This document shows, one piece after another, positions 20,630 to 29,310 of a stretch of DNA of 64,000 bases. The stretch is from Methanocaldococcus lauensis. Lineage in GTDB: Archaea > AGJL01 > Methanococci > Methanococcales > Methanocaldococcaceae. How positions within the stretch are numbered: the stretch's first letter is position 1; the number at the start of each line of letters is the position of its first letter. The notes under the pieces are model-generated. The model saw nothing but the letters and a program-made list of their open reading frames with translations. It was not told where the DNA came from and searched no databases. Both the position numbers and the translations under genes were made by a program. The stretch covers positions 1,415,332 to 1,479,331 of the forward strand of contig LR792634.1 in NCBI GenBank assembly GCA_902827205.1. The letters are read 5' to 3'.

Positions 20630-21682
20630 TTAACATAATATAATATATTTATCTTTGTATTTAACTACTGACTTTCCTACAATTTTTTCTCCATTAATAT
20701 CTAAATTATCAACTACTCTCCCAATTATTTGAGCAGGGATATTATACTTGTTAGAGATTTTTATAACTTTGTCTGCATCTTCTTCATCAACAATTACACA
20801 AAAGCCAATTCCCATATTGAATGTTCTAAACATCTCTTCATCACTTACATTACCCAATCTTTGAATTTCTTTAAATATTGGTAATGGCTCTGGAAGATTG
20901 TCAATATAATATGTAACATTGTTATTCAATCTCTTAAGTTTTCTAAAACTACCTCCTGTAATATGGGCTAATCCTTTAACATTAATATCTTTATCTCTAA
21001 CCATCTCTAAGATTGGCTTTACATAAATCCTTGTTGGTGTTAAAAGTTCTTCAGCAACAGTCTTTCCATAAGATAGTTTATCAAAAACATCTAACTTGGC
21101 TATATCAAAAAATACCTTTCTCGCCAATGATAAACCATTACTATGAATTCCAGAACTTCGCAATCCAACGATTACATCGCCCGGTTTAACATCTCTCCCA
21201 GTTATAATTTCATCTTTTTTAACTATTGCCAAAACAGTTCCTGCTAAATCAATTCCTTTAATCATATCTGGTAAAGTGGCTGTTTCTCCTCCAATTATGT
21301 TTATATTTGCCTCTTTTGCTCCCTCATTCAATCCTTTACCAATTTGCTCAGCAATCTCTTCAGTTATATGACCTACTGCTAAGTAATCTACCAAGGCTAT
21401 TGGCTCAGCTCCTATACATATGGCATCATTTACATTCATAGCAATCATATCTATTCCTACAGTATCAAATTTATTAGCCATTTCAGCCACTATCATCTTA
21501 CTTCCTACTCCATCAGTAGATAAAACCAAATAATAGTCTAAAAATTCAACTGCCCCAGAGTAATGTAATCCTAACTCAGCTGGTTTTATATCACTTCTCT
21601 TAAATTTAATCTGTGAAACTAAAGATTTAATTATTTTATCTTCATACAAGATATCTACTCCAGCGTCTTTGTAAGTAACCAT
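20630..21682 (-). CDS. purM: Phosphoribosylformylglycinamidine cyclo-ligase
   Basis: 350 residues, AIR synthetase of purine synthesis. It starts MVTYKDAGVDI; LHYSGAVEFLDYYLVLSTDGVGSK and the later NIIGGETATLPDM are the ATP- and metal-binding loops of the PurM/ThiL fold. It is upstream of purF on the same strand and just downstream of the DUF89 gene, so a loose DUF89-purM-purF transcription unit is possible. Start codon ATG with GGTGAATAAAC upstream. Confidence 0.96.
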   Translation of the reverse strand: MVTYKDAGVDILYEDKIIKSLVSQIKFKRSDIKPAELGLHYSGAVEFLDYYLVLSTDGVGSKMIVAEMANKFDTVGIDMIAMNVNDAICIGAEPIALVDYLAVGHITEEIAEQIGKGLNEGAKEANINIIGGETATLPDMIKGIDLAGTVLAIVKKDEIITGRDVKPGDVIVGLRSSGIHSNGLSLARKVFFDIAKLDVFDKLSYGKTVAEELLTPTRIYVKPILEMVRDKDINVKGLAHITGGSFRKLKRLNNNVTYYIDNLPEPLPIFKEIQRLGNVSDEEMFRTFNMGIGFCVIVDEEDADKVIKISNKYNIPAQIIGRVVDNLDINGEKIVGKSVVKYKDKYIILC

Positions 21683-21696
21683 TGTTTATTCACCTT

Positions 21697-22575
21697 TTAT
21701 CTTTTTAATAGTATATTATCACCAACATTAACTCCTATATTTTCAGCAACTGGCTTACATTTTGCCTTTAATATATAATAAATTGGCTTATCTATTTCAT
21801 TCTCATACTCTGTTAAACTTTCGTAATTTCCCATACCCTTTGCAATTATTAAATCAGCACTTCTAAACTCTTTTAGGAATTCTTCTGAACACTCCTCCAA
21901 TATGATTCCAATTATATCAGATCCAGTAGTTATTACTCTACATATTTTATCAATATTGGCTATTTTTGCATCCTCTAATGTAGCATCGTTTAAAATTGGT
22001 TTTCCTTTAACTACTGCAACTACTTCTTTATTATATTTAAGAATTTCTTCTATTAAAATTCTATCAAAAATAATCTCCCCAGCATTATCACAGATATATA
22101 AAACTTTTTTTATTTTATCATTTTTTAAATCTTCTAATAATTCTCTACTGTTGTCTATTTTTAGTTTATCATTTAAGGTATCTTCAATTAACTTCTCTAT
22201 ATTTATATCTGTGCTGTATGCTCCAAAGTCTATAACATTACCAGCAATTGATGCCAATACTTTTTTTCTTAATCTTTCTAAATCGTTGTTATCATTACAC
22301 ATTTCTCTAACTTTGTCTAAATATTTCAATGCAATTTTATTTGCTTTTTCTTTTAAATTTTTATAAGGGTCTTCATTATTGCTAATTTTTTTTAAATGCC
22401 TATGAACAACAGTTCCCATCCACGCTGGAACAGCATTTTCTCCATAAACTTCTTTAATCACTTCCATAGTGTTTTTTATTAATCTAAATTGCTCTTTTTC
22501 ATCATTTGTTATTTCTTTAACAGCATCAACTACTTGCCTAATTATACAGATAGCACATTCTGGTTTTATCTTCAT
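21697..22575 (-). CDS. DUF89 (damage-control phosphatase-like) protein
   Basis: 292 residues from ATG 22575, after GGAGGGATGATTAT. N-terminal CAICIIRQ matches the Cys motif found in archaeal DUF89 proteins, and YICDNAGEIIFDRILIEEI carries the Asp-Asn metal site of the DUF89 metal-dependent phosphatases. Members of the wider family clear damaged phosphometabolites; the archaeal type has shown cobalt- or nickel-dependent phosphatase activity. The substrate here is unknown. Neighbouring purM and purF could hint at phosphoribosyl compounds, but that is only context. Confidence 0.82.
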   Translation of the reverse strand: MKIKPECAICIIRQVVDAVKEITNDEKEQFRLIKNTMEVIKEVYGENAVPAWMGTVVHRHLKKISNNEDPYKNLKEKANKIALKYLDKVREMCNDNNDLERLRKKVLASIAGNVIDFGAYSTDINIEKLIEDTLNDKLKIDNSRELLEDLKNDKIKKVLYICDNAGEIIFDRILIEEILKYNKEVVAVVKGKPILNDATLEDAKIANIDKICRVITTGSDIIGIILEECSEEFLKEFRSADLIIAKGMGNYESLTEYENEIDKPIYYILKAKCKPVAENIGVNVGDNILLKR

Positions 22576-22688
22576 ATAATCATCCCTCCACAATTTAGTA
22601 TTTAAATTAGAACCTTGATATTTTTAGAGGTTTATATAATTGAGAATTATATAATTATGTGGAATGATTAAAAATCTTGGCGATAGAT

Positions 22689-23171
22689 ATGATTAACTTT
22701 GAGATATTTAAAGAATTCCTATTAAACCTTATAAAGGAATATGGGTATTTTGGTATTTTCTTGGTAGGATTTTCTGAGCCCATATTTCAACCTTTTCCAA
22801 CAGAGATATTTATTGCCGCTGGTTTATTGGCTGGATTAGATTGGAAATTAGTTTGGATTATATCAACAGTAGCTTGCAACCTTGGGGCTGTAGTTACATA
22901 TTATCTTGCAATGAAGTATGGAAAAAAGTTAATGTTAAAATTATTTGAAGAGGAAAAAATAGAAAAAGGAACGGTATATTTAAAAAAGTGGGGAATTCTT
23001 GGAGTTATTATTGCGAGTTTTACGCCAATTCCTTTTGAAGTTATATGTTGGATTTGTGGTATCTTTAAAATGCCATTTGGAAAATATATGGTTGCAGTAT
23101 TTTTAAGTAGGTTAATTAGGCATGGGATGGTTATTATTCCATTTGTTTTAAAAGACCACATCCATTTTTGA
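22689..23171 (+). CDS. DedA/YqaA-family membrane protein
   Basis: 160 residues with four or five hydrophobic segments. GFSEPIFQPFPTEIFIAAGLLAG and ASFTPIPFEVICWICGIFKMPFGKYM resemble the SNARE-associated (DedA, YqaA) family, with its Pro-rich re-entrant loops. Family members act in membrane homeostasis and lipid-carrier transport; no specific role is known here. ATG 22689 follows GGCGATAGAT. It diverges from the DUF89 gene. Confidence 0.7.
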   Translation: MINFEIFKEFLLNLIKEYGYFGIFLVGFSEPIFQPFPTEIFIAAGLLAGLDWKLVWIISTVACNLGAVVTYYLAMKYGKKLMLKLFEEEKIEKGTVYLKKWGILGVIIASFTPIPFEVICWICGIFKMPFGKYMVAVFLSRLIRHGMVIIPFVLKDHIHF

Positions 23172-23263
23172 TTAATACTTTAAATAAAAAATTTCATAAG
23201 CATAATTTTATATTCTTTATAGGAAAATAATTATTAGAGTTTAAATTTTTATGGTGATGAATT

Positions 23264-23512
23264 ATGTGTTTGGCTATTCCCTGTAAAGTTGTAGAGATAA
23301 TAGAAGAGGATGGAGAGAAATATGCAATAGCAGAATATAAAGGAGTTAGACAAAAAGCAAAATTAACATTATTAGATAAAGATGTTAAAATAGGAGATTA
23401 TATTTTAATTCACACTGGCTATGCATTAGAAGTTTTAAGTGAAGAAGATGCAAAATTAAGTTTAGAAGCTTGGGAAGAACTATTTAACGCTTTAAAGGAA
23501 ATGGAAGAGTAA
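23264..23512 (+). CDS. hypC: [NiFe]-hydrogenase maturation chaperone HypC
   Basis: 82 residues beginning [12 protein letters not shown]. Cys2 is the residue that holds the Fe(CN)2CO unit during maturation with HypD, and the MCLAIP start is invariant. GVRQKAKL and [12 protein letters not shown] are typical. The start is fixed by Cys2 and by GGTGATGAATT upstream. No other hyp gene is seen in this window, so the rest of the maturation set must be elsewhere. Confidence 0.97.
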   Translation: MCLAIPCKVVEIIEEDGEKYAIAEYKGVRQKAKLTLLDKDVKIGDYILIHTGYALEVLSEEDAKLSLEAWEELFNALKEMEE

Positions 23513-23582
23513 AAGAATAAAAAATTTTAAAATTTTAAATTTATTATTACTTATTTTTAATTGTTTTGTTAAAATCTCCTTT

Positions 23583-23771
23583 TTATTCTGGTTCAACCTT
23601 TACAGCCCCAGTTGGACAAACATCTTCACAGACTCCACAATAAGTACATTCATCTTCTCTTGCGACAACTACTTTATCCCCATCAATTTCAAAAACTTCC
23701 ATTGGGCAGTTGTTTACACATTCTGCACAGTCAGGACCTTTACATAAATCGTAGTTTATAGTTACTGCCAT
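23583..23771 (-). CDS. 2[4Fe-4S] ferredoxin
   Basis: 62 residues. The two cluster motifs are CKGPDCAECVNNCP, an altered first motif with extra residues between the first two Cys, and CTYCGVCEDVCP. It carries electrons between hydrogenases, CO2 reduction and biosynthetic oxidoreductases in methanogens; the partner is not evident. A promoter must lie in the gap up to 23891. It is convergent with hypC, 70 bases apart. Confidence 0.93.
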   Translation of the reverse strand: MAVTINYDLCKGPDCAECVNNCPMEVFEIDGDKVVVAREDECTYCGVCEDVCPTGAVKVEPE

Positions 23772-23891
23772 TATATCACCTCATTACTTAATTATTTAAA
23801 GTTTAATTAGGATAGTTAAGGTATAGTAATATCTATCTATAAATAGTTATCGAATAATATTAAATAATAAAAATTTAAAAATTAAAAAGTT

Positions 23892-24839
23892 TTAAAATCT
23901 TCTTATATTTGGATTAACTATAGTTCTCTCTATGTTCCAAACTTCATTAAGCACATTTGAGGAAAGATTTGATCTCAAAAAAGGGACTTTAAAACTAACT
24001 GCTATATGAGCAAATGAGGAATTATTTCCAAATATTACTGGATAAAGTCCTTTTTCCATAATATAGTTTATATAGTAATACATCTCAGTTATCGTTCCCA
24101 TTTCGTAAGGATATACTTTAACAAAATCACTTTCCTCATAAATAATATCCGTGCATAAAAATCCATCAAATTCTATGGGTTCTTCAACTTCTAAGTAGTC
24201 AATTTGAGATAATTCCTTATCTTTAACAATATCCTTTTTAGTGCTAAGTCCTAATAAAACATCTAAATCCTCATCTTCTTTAAGCTCATCAATTAATTTC
24301 CTAATTTTTGGGATTTCGTTGAATATATCACTACAAGTGTATGCTCCATTAATATTTACAATAGAATAGTCCTCTACCAACCTTTTAGACAATTTTAAAT
24401 AGAAATTAACGATATCTTCTATTGACTCTGCCATAACTATTGGGATTAATTCATTATCATTTTTATCAACCAATATTCCTGAGGCTACTATTGGTAAGTC
24501 TGTTGTTAAAGCTCCTCCTAAAAATTTAAATAAAGGAATATCCAAACTATTTGATGCTGCTCTTGCTATGCTGATAGATATTCCCATGGCAACATTAGGA
24601 TTGTTAGATGCTGAAGTTTCACAAATTAATGAGTCAATAAAATCAATGTCAGTTGCTGGATATCCTATAAGTTCTGGAGCTATAACATTTTCAACGTCAG
24701 CTATAGCTTCCTCAGGATTGGCAACATCAATAATATCATAACCTGCCGAAATGTTTGTCATTGTAGTTATCATTACTTTAATTTTAGCTCCTTTAAAAAC
24801 TTTTTTTGCACTAATTTTTTCAATAATAACATTTGTCAA
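23892..24839 (-). CDS. Degenerate enolase-like protein
   Basis: About 315 residues from a TTG at 24839, six bases after GAGGTGG. An ATG at 24845 sits directly on that motif. The N-terminal half follows enolase: ENVIAPELIGYPATDIDFID, then NPNVAMGISISIARAASNSLDIPLFKFLGG. It lacks the usual GASTG loop and the SHRSGET-type segment, and I cannot find the catalytic Glu/Lys set; it is also about 100 residues short. It sits exactly where archaea keep enolase (after rpoK), so it is probably an old enolase that lost catalysis. Function unknown. The working enolase must be elsewhere. Confidence 0.72.
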   Translation of the reverse strand: MTNVIIEKISAKKVFKGAKIKVMITTMTNISAGYDIIDVANPEEAIADVENVIAPELIGYPATDIDFIDSLICETSASNNPNVAMGISISIARAASNSLDIPLFKFLGGALTTDLPIVASGILVDKNDNELIPIVMAESIEDIVNFYLKLSKRLVEDYSIVNINGAYTCSDIFNEIPKIRKLIDELKEDEDLDVLLGLSTKKDIVKDKELSQIDYLEVEEPIEFDGFLCTDIIYEESDFVKVYPYEMGTITEMYYYINYIMEKGLYPVIFGNNSSFAHIAVSFKVPFLRSNLSSNVLNEVWNIERTIVNPNIRRF

Positions 24840-24882
24840 ATACATCCACCTCAATTAGAAATCAATTAAAAAATAGTGGTTT

Positions 24883-25056
24883 CTACCCTTTTATTGGTCT
24901 TATAGGTTTTAAAGGAACTTTTCCTTGTTTAAGCTCCTCATAAGCTATTTTTAATGAACTATCTAAGGTTGTTTCAATTGTTGTATATGCTCCATTGGAT
25001 AATTGCAAACTTCTTGCCCCTAAAATTCTCGCAATTTCAAATTTCGTTAATTTCAA
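24883..25056 (-). CDS. rpoK: RNA polymerase subunit K (Rpo6)
   Basis: 57 residues, short and easy to miss. It starts with TTG at 25056 after TTAGGGGTGAGATT, giving MKLTKFEIARILGARSLQLS, then IAYEELKQGKVPLKPIRPIKG. KLTKFE.ARILGARALQL and P..I.R are the RpoK/Rpb6 core that supports RNA polymerase assembly. It lies between tRNA-Pro and the enolase-like gene in the canonical archaeal order rpoN-rpoK-eno. The translation was made by hand from the minus strand. Confidence 0.93.
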   Translation of the reverse strand: MKLTKFEIARILGARSLQLSNGAYTTIETTLDSSLKIAYEELKQGKVPLKPIRPIKG

Positions 25057-25129
25057 AATCTCACCCCTAACATATGAAATTATTGAAAAATAACCTTATT
25101 TTTATTTATTTTATGTGTTTATGTTAAAA

Positions 25130-25206
25130 TGGTGGGGCCGCCGGGACTTGAACCCGGGTCGCACGCCCCCCAAGCGCACAGGATAACCAGGCTACCCCAC
25201 GGCCCC
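25130..25206 (-). tRNA. tRNA-Pro (GGG), inside the ribosomal/RNA polymerase operon
   Basis: 77 bases with encoded CCA. The acceptor GGGGCCG pairs with CGGCCCC, and the anticodon loop TTGGGGG has anticodon GGG. The anticodon stem contains two G-T pairs. It lies 35 bases after rpoN and 73 before rpoK, same strand, so it is probably cut out of the polycistronic mRNA. Confidence 0.95.
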
Positions 25207-25241
25207 ACAAGAGTGTATAATTTCTAAAGAACTAAAAATTT

Positions 25242-25463
25242 TTATAAGTATTTTTCATCGTGAGCAATAATTTCATCTATAATCTCTTTTCCATCTTCAC
25301 TAATTCTATATGATATAAACATTCTTCTACAACAGTATTTTTTAATTCCTAAATTATCCAAAACATCTTTTGGATTCTCTCCATTTAATATTCTTCTTTT
25401 ATACTCTTCAAAAACTTCGGCAATAACATTACCACAAGAAAAGCATCTAATTGGGAACATCAT
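25242..25463 (-). CDS. rpoN: RNA polymerase subunit N (Rpo10)
   Basis: 73 residues, zinc-binding small subunit. MFPIRCFSCGNVIAEVFEEYKRR has the invariant CFSCG, and KKYCCRRMFISY the CCRRM motif; the four cysteines hold zinc. GGGTGATGATT lies just upstream of ATGATG; I took 25463, although 25460 is equally possible. It follows rps9, with the tRNA-Pro after it. Confidence 0.96.
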   Translation of the reverse strand: MMFPIRCFSCGNVIAEVFEEYKRRILNGENPKDVLDNLGIKKYCCRRMFISYRISEDGKEIIDEIIAHDEKYL

Positions 25464-25520
25464 AATCATCACCCATTATAAAAAGAAAATTATAACATAA
25501 TAATAAATAAAGTAAAGAAT

Positions 25521-25943
25521 TTATCTGTAAGATTTTTGTCTCTTTGCTCTTGGACCTTTTGTAGATCTACTTGGTTTATGTGGCTCGGTTCTTCTTGCAT
25601 CGCTAACTAACAATGTTCTGTCGTAAGCTAAGAATTTATCTCTTAATTCTTTACTACCAGTAAATTCAACAATTGCCTTACCAATAGCAGTTCTTGCGGC
25701 ATCCATTTGTCCCATAACTCCTCCGCCTTTTACAGTAACATCTATATCCATCTGGCTAATAATTTCCTCTCCAGCCAACAATATAGGTTCCATTAATTTC
25801 ATTCTTTTATACTTTGGTTCTATTAACTCAATTGGTATTTTGTTAATTCTTATTCTACCTTTTCCAGGTCTTGCTACAGCCCTTGCAATTGCCCTTTTTC
25901 TTTTACCAACTGTTAAAACTATTTTTTTATTTTGTTCTTCCAT
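25521..25943 (-). CDS. rps9: Small ribosomal subunit protein uS9
   Basis: 140 residues ending in the [12 protein letters not shown] tail that reaches the P-site t[21 protein letters not shown] and [18 protein letters not shown] are diagnostic. ATG 25943 follows GAGGTGATTA. It sits between rpl13 and rpoN, as in many archaea. Confidence 0.97.
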   Translation of the reverse strand: MEEQNKKIVLTVGKRKRAIARAVARPGKGRIRINKIPIELIEPKYKRMKLMEPILLAGEEIISQMDIDVTVKGGGVMGQMDAARTAIGKAIVEFTGSKELRDKFLAYDRTLLVSDARRTEPHKPSRSTKGPRAKRQKSYR

Positions 25944-25952
25944 TTAATCACC

Positions 25953-26366
25953 TCAGAATTTCGCTCCTAAGTGTTTGCTTAACTCACCTAATGTAATATA
26001 TTTTGTAGTGTTTAATGGATGAGATATTTTTTCATCAACTGCTAAATTTTTAGGATTACCTACATAAACTTTAACTCTCTTAAATGCCTCTCTACCTTTT
26101 GGTTTTTTATATGGAAGCATTTTTCTTATAGTCCTCCTCAATATATCGTCAGGTCTTCTTGGAAACTTTGGACCAAATCTTCTTGGATTAGCAACATTTT
26201 TCTTTTCTCTTTCCTCTTGATAGGTTTTTATAATCCAATCTCTATTACCAGTTATTATTACCTTTTCAGCATTTACTATAACTATTTCTTCTCCTCTTAA
26301 TACTCTCTTCGCTACTTCTGAAGCTAATCTTCCCAATATCGCTCCTTCAGCATCTATTACTGTCAT
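25953..26366 (-). CDS. rpl13: Large ribosomal subunit protein uL13
   Basis: 137 residues starting MTVIDAEGAILGRLASEVAKRVLRGEEIVIVNAEK, typical for archaeal L13. RTIRKMLPYKKPKGREAFKRVKVYVG is the conserved core. ATG 26366 follows GGTGATAGTA; the four extra residues of a longer reading are discarded. It lies between rpl18e and rps9. Confidence 0.97.
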   Translation of the reverse strand: MTVIDAEGAILGRLASEVAKRVLRGEEIVIVNAEKVIITGNRDWIIKTYQEEREKKNVANPRRFGPKFPRRPDDILRRTIRKMLPYKKPKGREAFKRVKVYVGNPKNLAVDEKISHPLNTTKYITLGELSKHLGAKF

Positions 26367-26384
26367 TACTATCACCAACGTGTT

Positions 26385-26747
26385 TTATGCCATAATTCTA
26401 ACATTTGAACCTTTTGGATTTCTTTTTATTAATTCTTCAATAGTTATAGCCTCTCCTCCAGCCTCTTCAATTAACTTTTTAGCTGTTTCTGAAAATGCAA
26501 ATGCCGCAACTATTACCTTATGATCTAATTTACCTGCTCCTAAAACCTTACCAGGAACTAAGACAACATCTCCTTCCTTTGTGTATCTGTTTATCTTACT
26601 TAGATTTACTTCAGCCCTTCTCCTTCTTGGCTTTGCCAACCTTCTTGCTATATCCTTCCAAATCTTTGCCTGATTTTTATAACTTTCATATTTTAAAGTC
26701 TCAATTAACTTAACCAATCTTGGATTTGTTGCTCTAATCTTTTTCAT
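26385..26747 (-). CDS. rpl18e: Large ribosomal subunit protein eL18
   Basis: 120 residues. [22 protein letters not shown] and the [27 protein letters not shown] segment identify archaeal L18e, a relative of L15. ATG 26747 follows GGTGAGAATT. It follows rpoD on the same strand after an 82-base AT-rich gap. Confidence 0.96.
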   Translation of the reverse strand: MKKIRATNPRLVKLIETLKYESYKNQAKIWKDIARRLAKPRRRRAEVNLSKINRYTKEGDVVLVPGKVLGAGKLDHKVIVAAFAFSETAKKLIEEAGGEAITIEELIKRNPKGSNVRIMA

Positions 26748-26829
26748 AATTCTCACCGTGTTTTAAACCTTTTTAAGGTTTTAAAAAATTTAATATTATA
26801 ATATTTTAGGTATATTTTAAGTTATTGTT

Positions 26830-27405
26830 TTATTCCTCAATTTGTTCCAGTTGTTTTAAAAAACTTTCTGCCTTATTTTTTAATATTTTAACGGCCTCCT
26901 CTAATATTTCTTCAGCCTCCATTTGACCAAATGTTTCTACTAAAAATTCTACTTCATCTTCATCAATTTGTTTATAAACAGCATTGCATGGCTGCCATTT
27001 TGCATGTATTTTACCGATACCTGGAACTGCATCACATTCAATCTGTATCTTTTGTCCTTTACCTAATTTTACAATTGGAATATTTTTAAATGCTACTTCT
27101 CCATTATCAGATTTTAAATCTGATGAATAAACCACACAAGGCCCTTCTTTTTCTAAGGTGAATTTTATAACTTCATTTTCTAATAATGGTTTTCCCTTAA
27201 TTGGAACTAATCCCAATCTATGTGCTAAAATTTCATCATCCATTGATGAAGAATTCTCATATATATAAACGTCTTCAATAGCATAGGTTGGAACTTCAGA
27301 AATCATTATTCTTCTAATAGCATTAGAAAAAGATATTGGTGCTTTTAAAGAAAAAATAAAATTTTCACCAATTCTTGTTTTTTTCTTCTCTTTAATTGTA
27401 ATCAA
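26830..27405 (-). CDS. rpoD: RNA polymerase subunit D (Rpo3)
   Basis: 191 residues, the Rpb3/alpha-like assembly platform subunit. It starts with TTG at 27405, after AAAGGTGGTAACCT. NAIRRIMISEVPTYAIEDVYIYEN and LAHRLGLVPI are the alpha-type dimerisation motifs. At 191 residues it lacks the ferredoxin-like [4Fe-4S] insertion of some archaeal RpoD proteins; only isolated cysteines remain in the middle. It lies between rps11 and rpl18e. Confidence 0.96.
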   Translation of the reverse strand: MITIKEKKKTRIGENFIFSLKAPISFSNAIRRIMISEVPTYAIEDVYIYENSSSMDDEILAHRLGLVPIKGKPLLENEVIKFTLEKEGPCVVYSSDLKSDNGEVAFKNIPIVKLGKGQKIQIECDAVPGIGKIHAKWQPCNAVYKQIDEDEVEFLVETFGQMEAEEILEEAVKILKNKAESFLKQLEQIEE

Positions 27406-27417
27406 AGGTTACCACCT

Positions 27418-27807
27418 TTATTTTTTAAACCTCTTCTTAGGAGTTGTACCATCGTGTGGTATTGGTGTAACATCTTCAATTCTTCCTATTCTTAATCCAG
27501 ATCTTGCTAATGCTCTAATTGCCGCTTGAGCTCCAGGTCCAGGATTTTTCTGACCACTACCTCCCGGAGCTCTAACTTTTATATGTATGTTGTAAATACC
27601 TCTCTCTTTTAATACTTCAGCCAACTTAAAAGCCGCCTGCATTGCTGCATATGGAGAACCTTCATCTCTCTGATTTCTTGTAACCATTCCTCCTGAGATT
27701 CTTGCAATAGTTTCCGCTCCAGTAATATCTGTCGCGTGAATTATTGTGTTGTTATAAGATGAGTATATATGAACAATCCCCCATTTTTCTTTTTTTTGTT
27801 CACTCAT
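27418..27807 (-). CDS. rps11: Small ribosomal subunit protein uS11
   Basis: 129 residues. [38 protein letters not shown] and [25 protein letters not shown] are textbook S11, and the end [18 protein letters not shown] is conserved in archaea. AAGGTGAAATACC precedes the ATG. It is in the rps13-rps4-rps11-rpoD block. Confidence 0.98.
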   Translation of the reverse strand: MSEQKKEKWGIVHIYSSYNNTIIHATDITGAETIARISGGMVTRNQRDEGSPYAAMQAAFKLAEVLKERGIYNIHIKVRAPGGSGQKNPGPGAQAAIRALARSGLRIGRIEDVTPIPHDGTTPKKRFKK

Positions 27808-27832
27808 GGTATTTCACCTTAATTATTTTAAT

Positions 27833-28381
27833 TTATTCAGTTTGTGTTTCTTCTAAACCTATAATTTTTGCTCTTTCTGGATGATCCTCATAATTAAATG
27901 GAGAGTTTTTTGCATAGGTAATTTTGTCTTCTTCTTCAACTGATACCATATAGCTTGGAGCAGTTACTACTCTACCATTTACAGCTATGTGACCATGAAC
28001 TATTAACTGCCTTGCTTGTTTAGGTGTTCTTGCCAATCCTTTTCTAAATACGAGTGTTTGTAATCTTCTCTCTAATATATCTTCAACTGTTAATGATAAG
28101 ACATCATCAAGAGTAGGATTCTCTACTTTTAAAATACCATATCTTTTCAATACATTAAATAGCTGAACAGCTTCTTTAGCCCCTTGTTCTGTTCTATCGC
28201 TAATTAATCTTCTTGCCTGTCTTCTATACTTTCTTAAAATTGTTTCAGCTTTCCAGACTTCTCTCTTTCTTCTTAACCCATATTTTCTACATAATTCTTT
28301 TTCTCTTTCAATTCTTTCTTTAATCCATGGGTGATTAGGTGTTTCATAAGTCTTTTTAAATCTTCTTCTTGGATCTCCCAT
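27833..28381 (-). CDS. rps4: Small ribosomal subunit protein uS4
   Basis: 182 residues. [19 protein letters not shown] is the archaeal S4 start. [30 protein letters not shown] is the S4 RNA-binding domain. ATG 28381 follows AAAGGTGATTAA. It lies directly after rps13 and is a primary 16S rRNA binder. Confidence 0.98.
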   Translation of the reverse strand: MGDPRRRFKKTYETPNHPWIKERIEREKELCRKYGLRRKREVWKAETILRKYRRQARRLISDRTEQGAKEAVQLFNVLKRYGILKVENPTLDDVLSLTVEDILERRLQTLVFRKGLARTPKQARQLIVHGHIAVNGRVVTAPSYMVSVEEEDKITYAKNSPFNYEDHPERAKIIGLEETQTE

Positions 28382-28435
28382 TTAATCACCTTTGTTAAAT
28401 TTTTAAATCTATGTTTATTTTATAAACTTATTAGT

Positions 28436-28900
28436 TTATTTCTTTCTTCTTGAAACTCCAACAGTAGGACCTCTTCTAAATGTACTTTTTGTTCTCTGTC
28501 CTCTACATGGTAATCCAAGTTCGTGCCTAATTCCTCTATAACATCTAATTCTTTTCAATCTGTTTATATCTTCTTGTTTTACAATCATTAAGTCACTTTC
28601 AATAACGTGTTTATCTTTTCCAGTAACATAATCTTTTCTTCTGTTAAACATCCATGATGGTATTCCATATTTAGCAGGATCAGCCAATATTTCCTCAATT
28701 TTTTTAACTTCTTCTTCAGTTAAGTAACCTGCCAATTTGTTAGGGTCTAACTTAGCTACTCTTATAACAGCTCTTGCCATTGCCTCTCCAATGCCGTATA
28801 TGTCTTGGAGAGCCATTATTAACTTTTTATTACCATCTAAATCTGTTCTTGAAACTCTAATTAAGTATTTAAATTCAGAATTTTGCATATTTTCAGTCAA
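28436..28900 (-). CDS. rps13: Small ribosomal subunit protein uS13
   Basis: 154 residues, first protein gene of this ribosomal/RNA polymerase operon. [26 protein letters not shown] and [25 protein letters not shown] are diagnostic. I chose TTG at 28900, five bases after GGAGGTG; an ATG four codons later is the alternative. tRNA-Ser lies 54 bases upstream on the same strand. Confidence 0.97.
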   Translation of the reverse strand: MTENMQNSEFKYLIRVSRTDLDGNKKLIMALQDIYGIGEAMARAVIRVAKLDPNKLAGYLTEEEVKKIEEILADPAKYGIPSWMFNRRKDYVTGKDKHVIESDLMIVKQEDINRLKRIRCYRGIRHELGLPCRGQRTKSTFRRGPTVGVSRRKK

Positions 28901-28954
28901 GGTTGCACCTCCATAATTCGTGTTTTAATATAAAAATAAAAAATAAAAAATAAG

Positions 28955-29043
28955 TGGCGCGGAGGGGGGGATTTGAACCCCCGCGGGGCAAAGCCCCATG
29001 GGATCTCCAGTCCCACGCCTTGGCCGGGCTAGGCTACCTCCGC
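28955..29043 (-). tRNA. tRNA-Ser (GGA)
   Basis: 89 bases with encoded CCA. The acceptor GCGGAGG pairs with CCTCCGC, the anticodon loop CTGGAGA carries GGA, and a long variable arm (ATGGGGCTTTGCCCCGC region) marks a class II tRNA. It is just upstream of rps13. A TATA-like TTATATAA lies at about 29062-29070 on the minus strand. Confidence 0.96.
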
Positions 29044-29061
29044 TCTAAAAGTGTTTTGTGC

Positions 29062-29070
29062 TTTATATAA
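29062..29070 (-). promoter_or_regulatory. TATA-like element upstream of tRNA-Ser
   Basis: The minus strand reads AATTATATAAAGC. It is about 20-27 bases from the mature 5' end, which would place the start near the tRNA itself. It may drive both tRNA-Ser and the rps13 operon. The rest of the 29044-29310 gap is AT-rich and shows nothing else I can name. Confidence 0.4.
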
Positions 29071-29310
29071 TTTATGGCACCAATATTAAAACCTATACCT
29101 TATGCTATGATTATTAATGTCAATTATACTTATATATTATTTTCGGTTAGTAGATTTAAAAATTAAGGTATTTCTATACATATGCATATAAAAATATATT
29201 AATCACTCAAAATCAGAATTAAAATAAACTTTTATATTAATTCTAATGCATAATATTTAAACCTTATATGTTGTTACTCTTTAATTATAGTAGTAATAGG
29301 GGGAAATAAT

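Noticed and set aside
29044..29310. Small RNA in the tRNA-Ser/CBS gap
   Set aside because: Several TATA-like elements but no convincing structured or GC-rich stretch.
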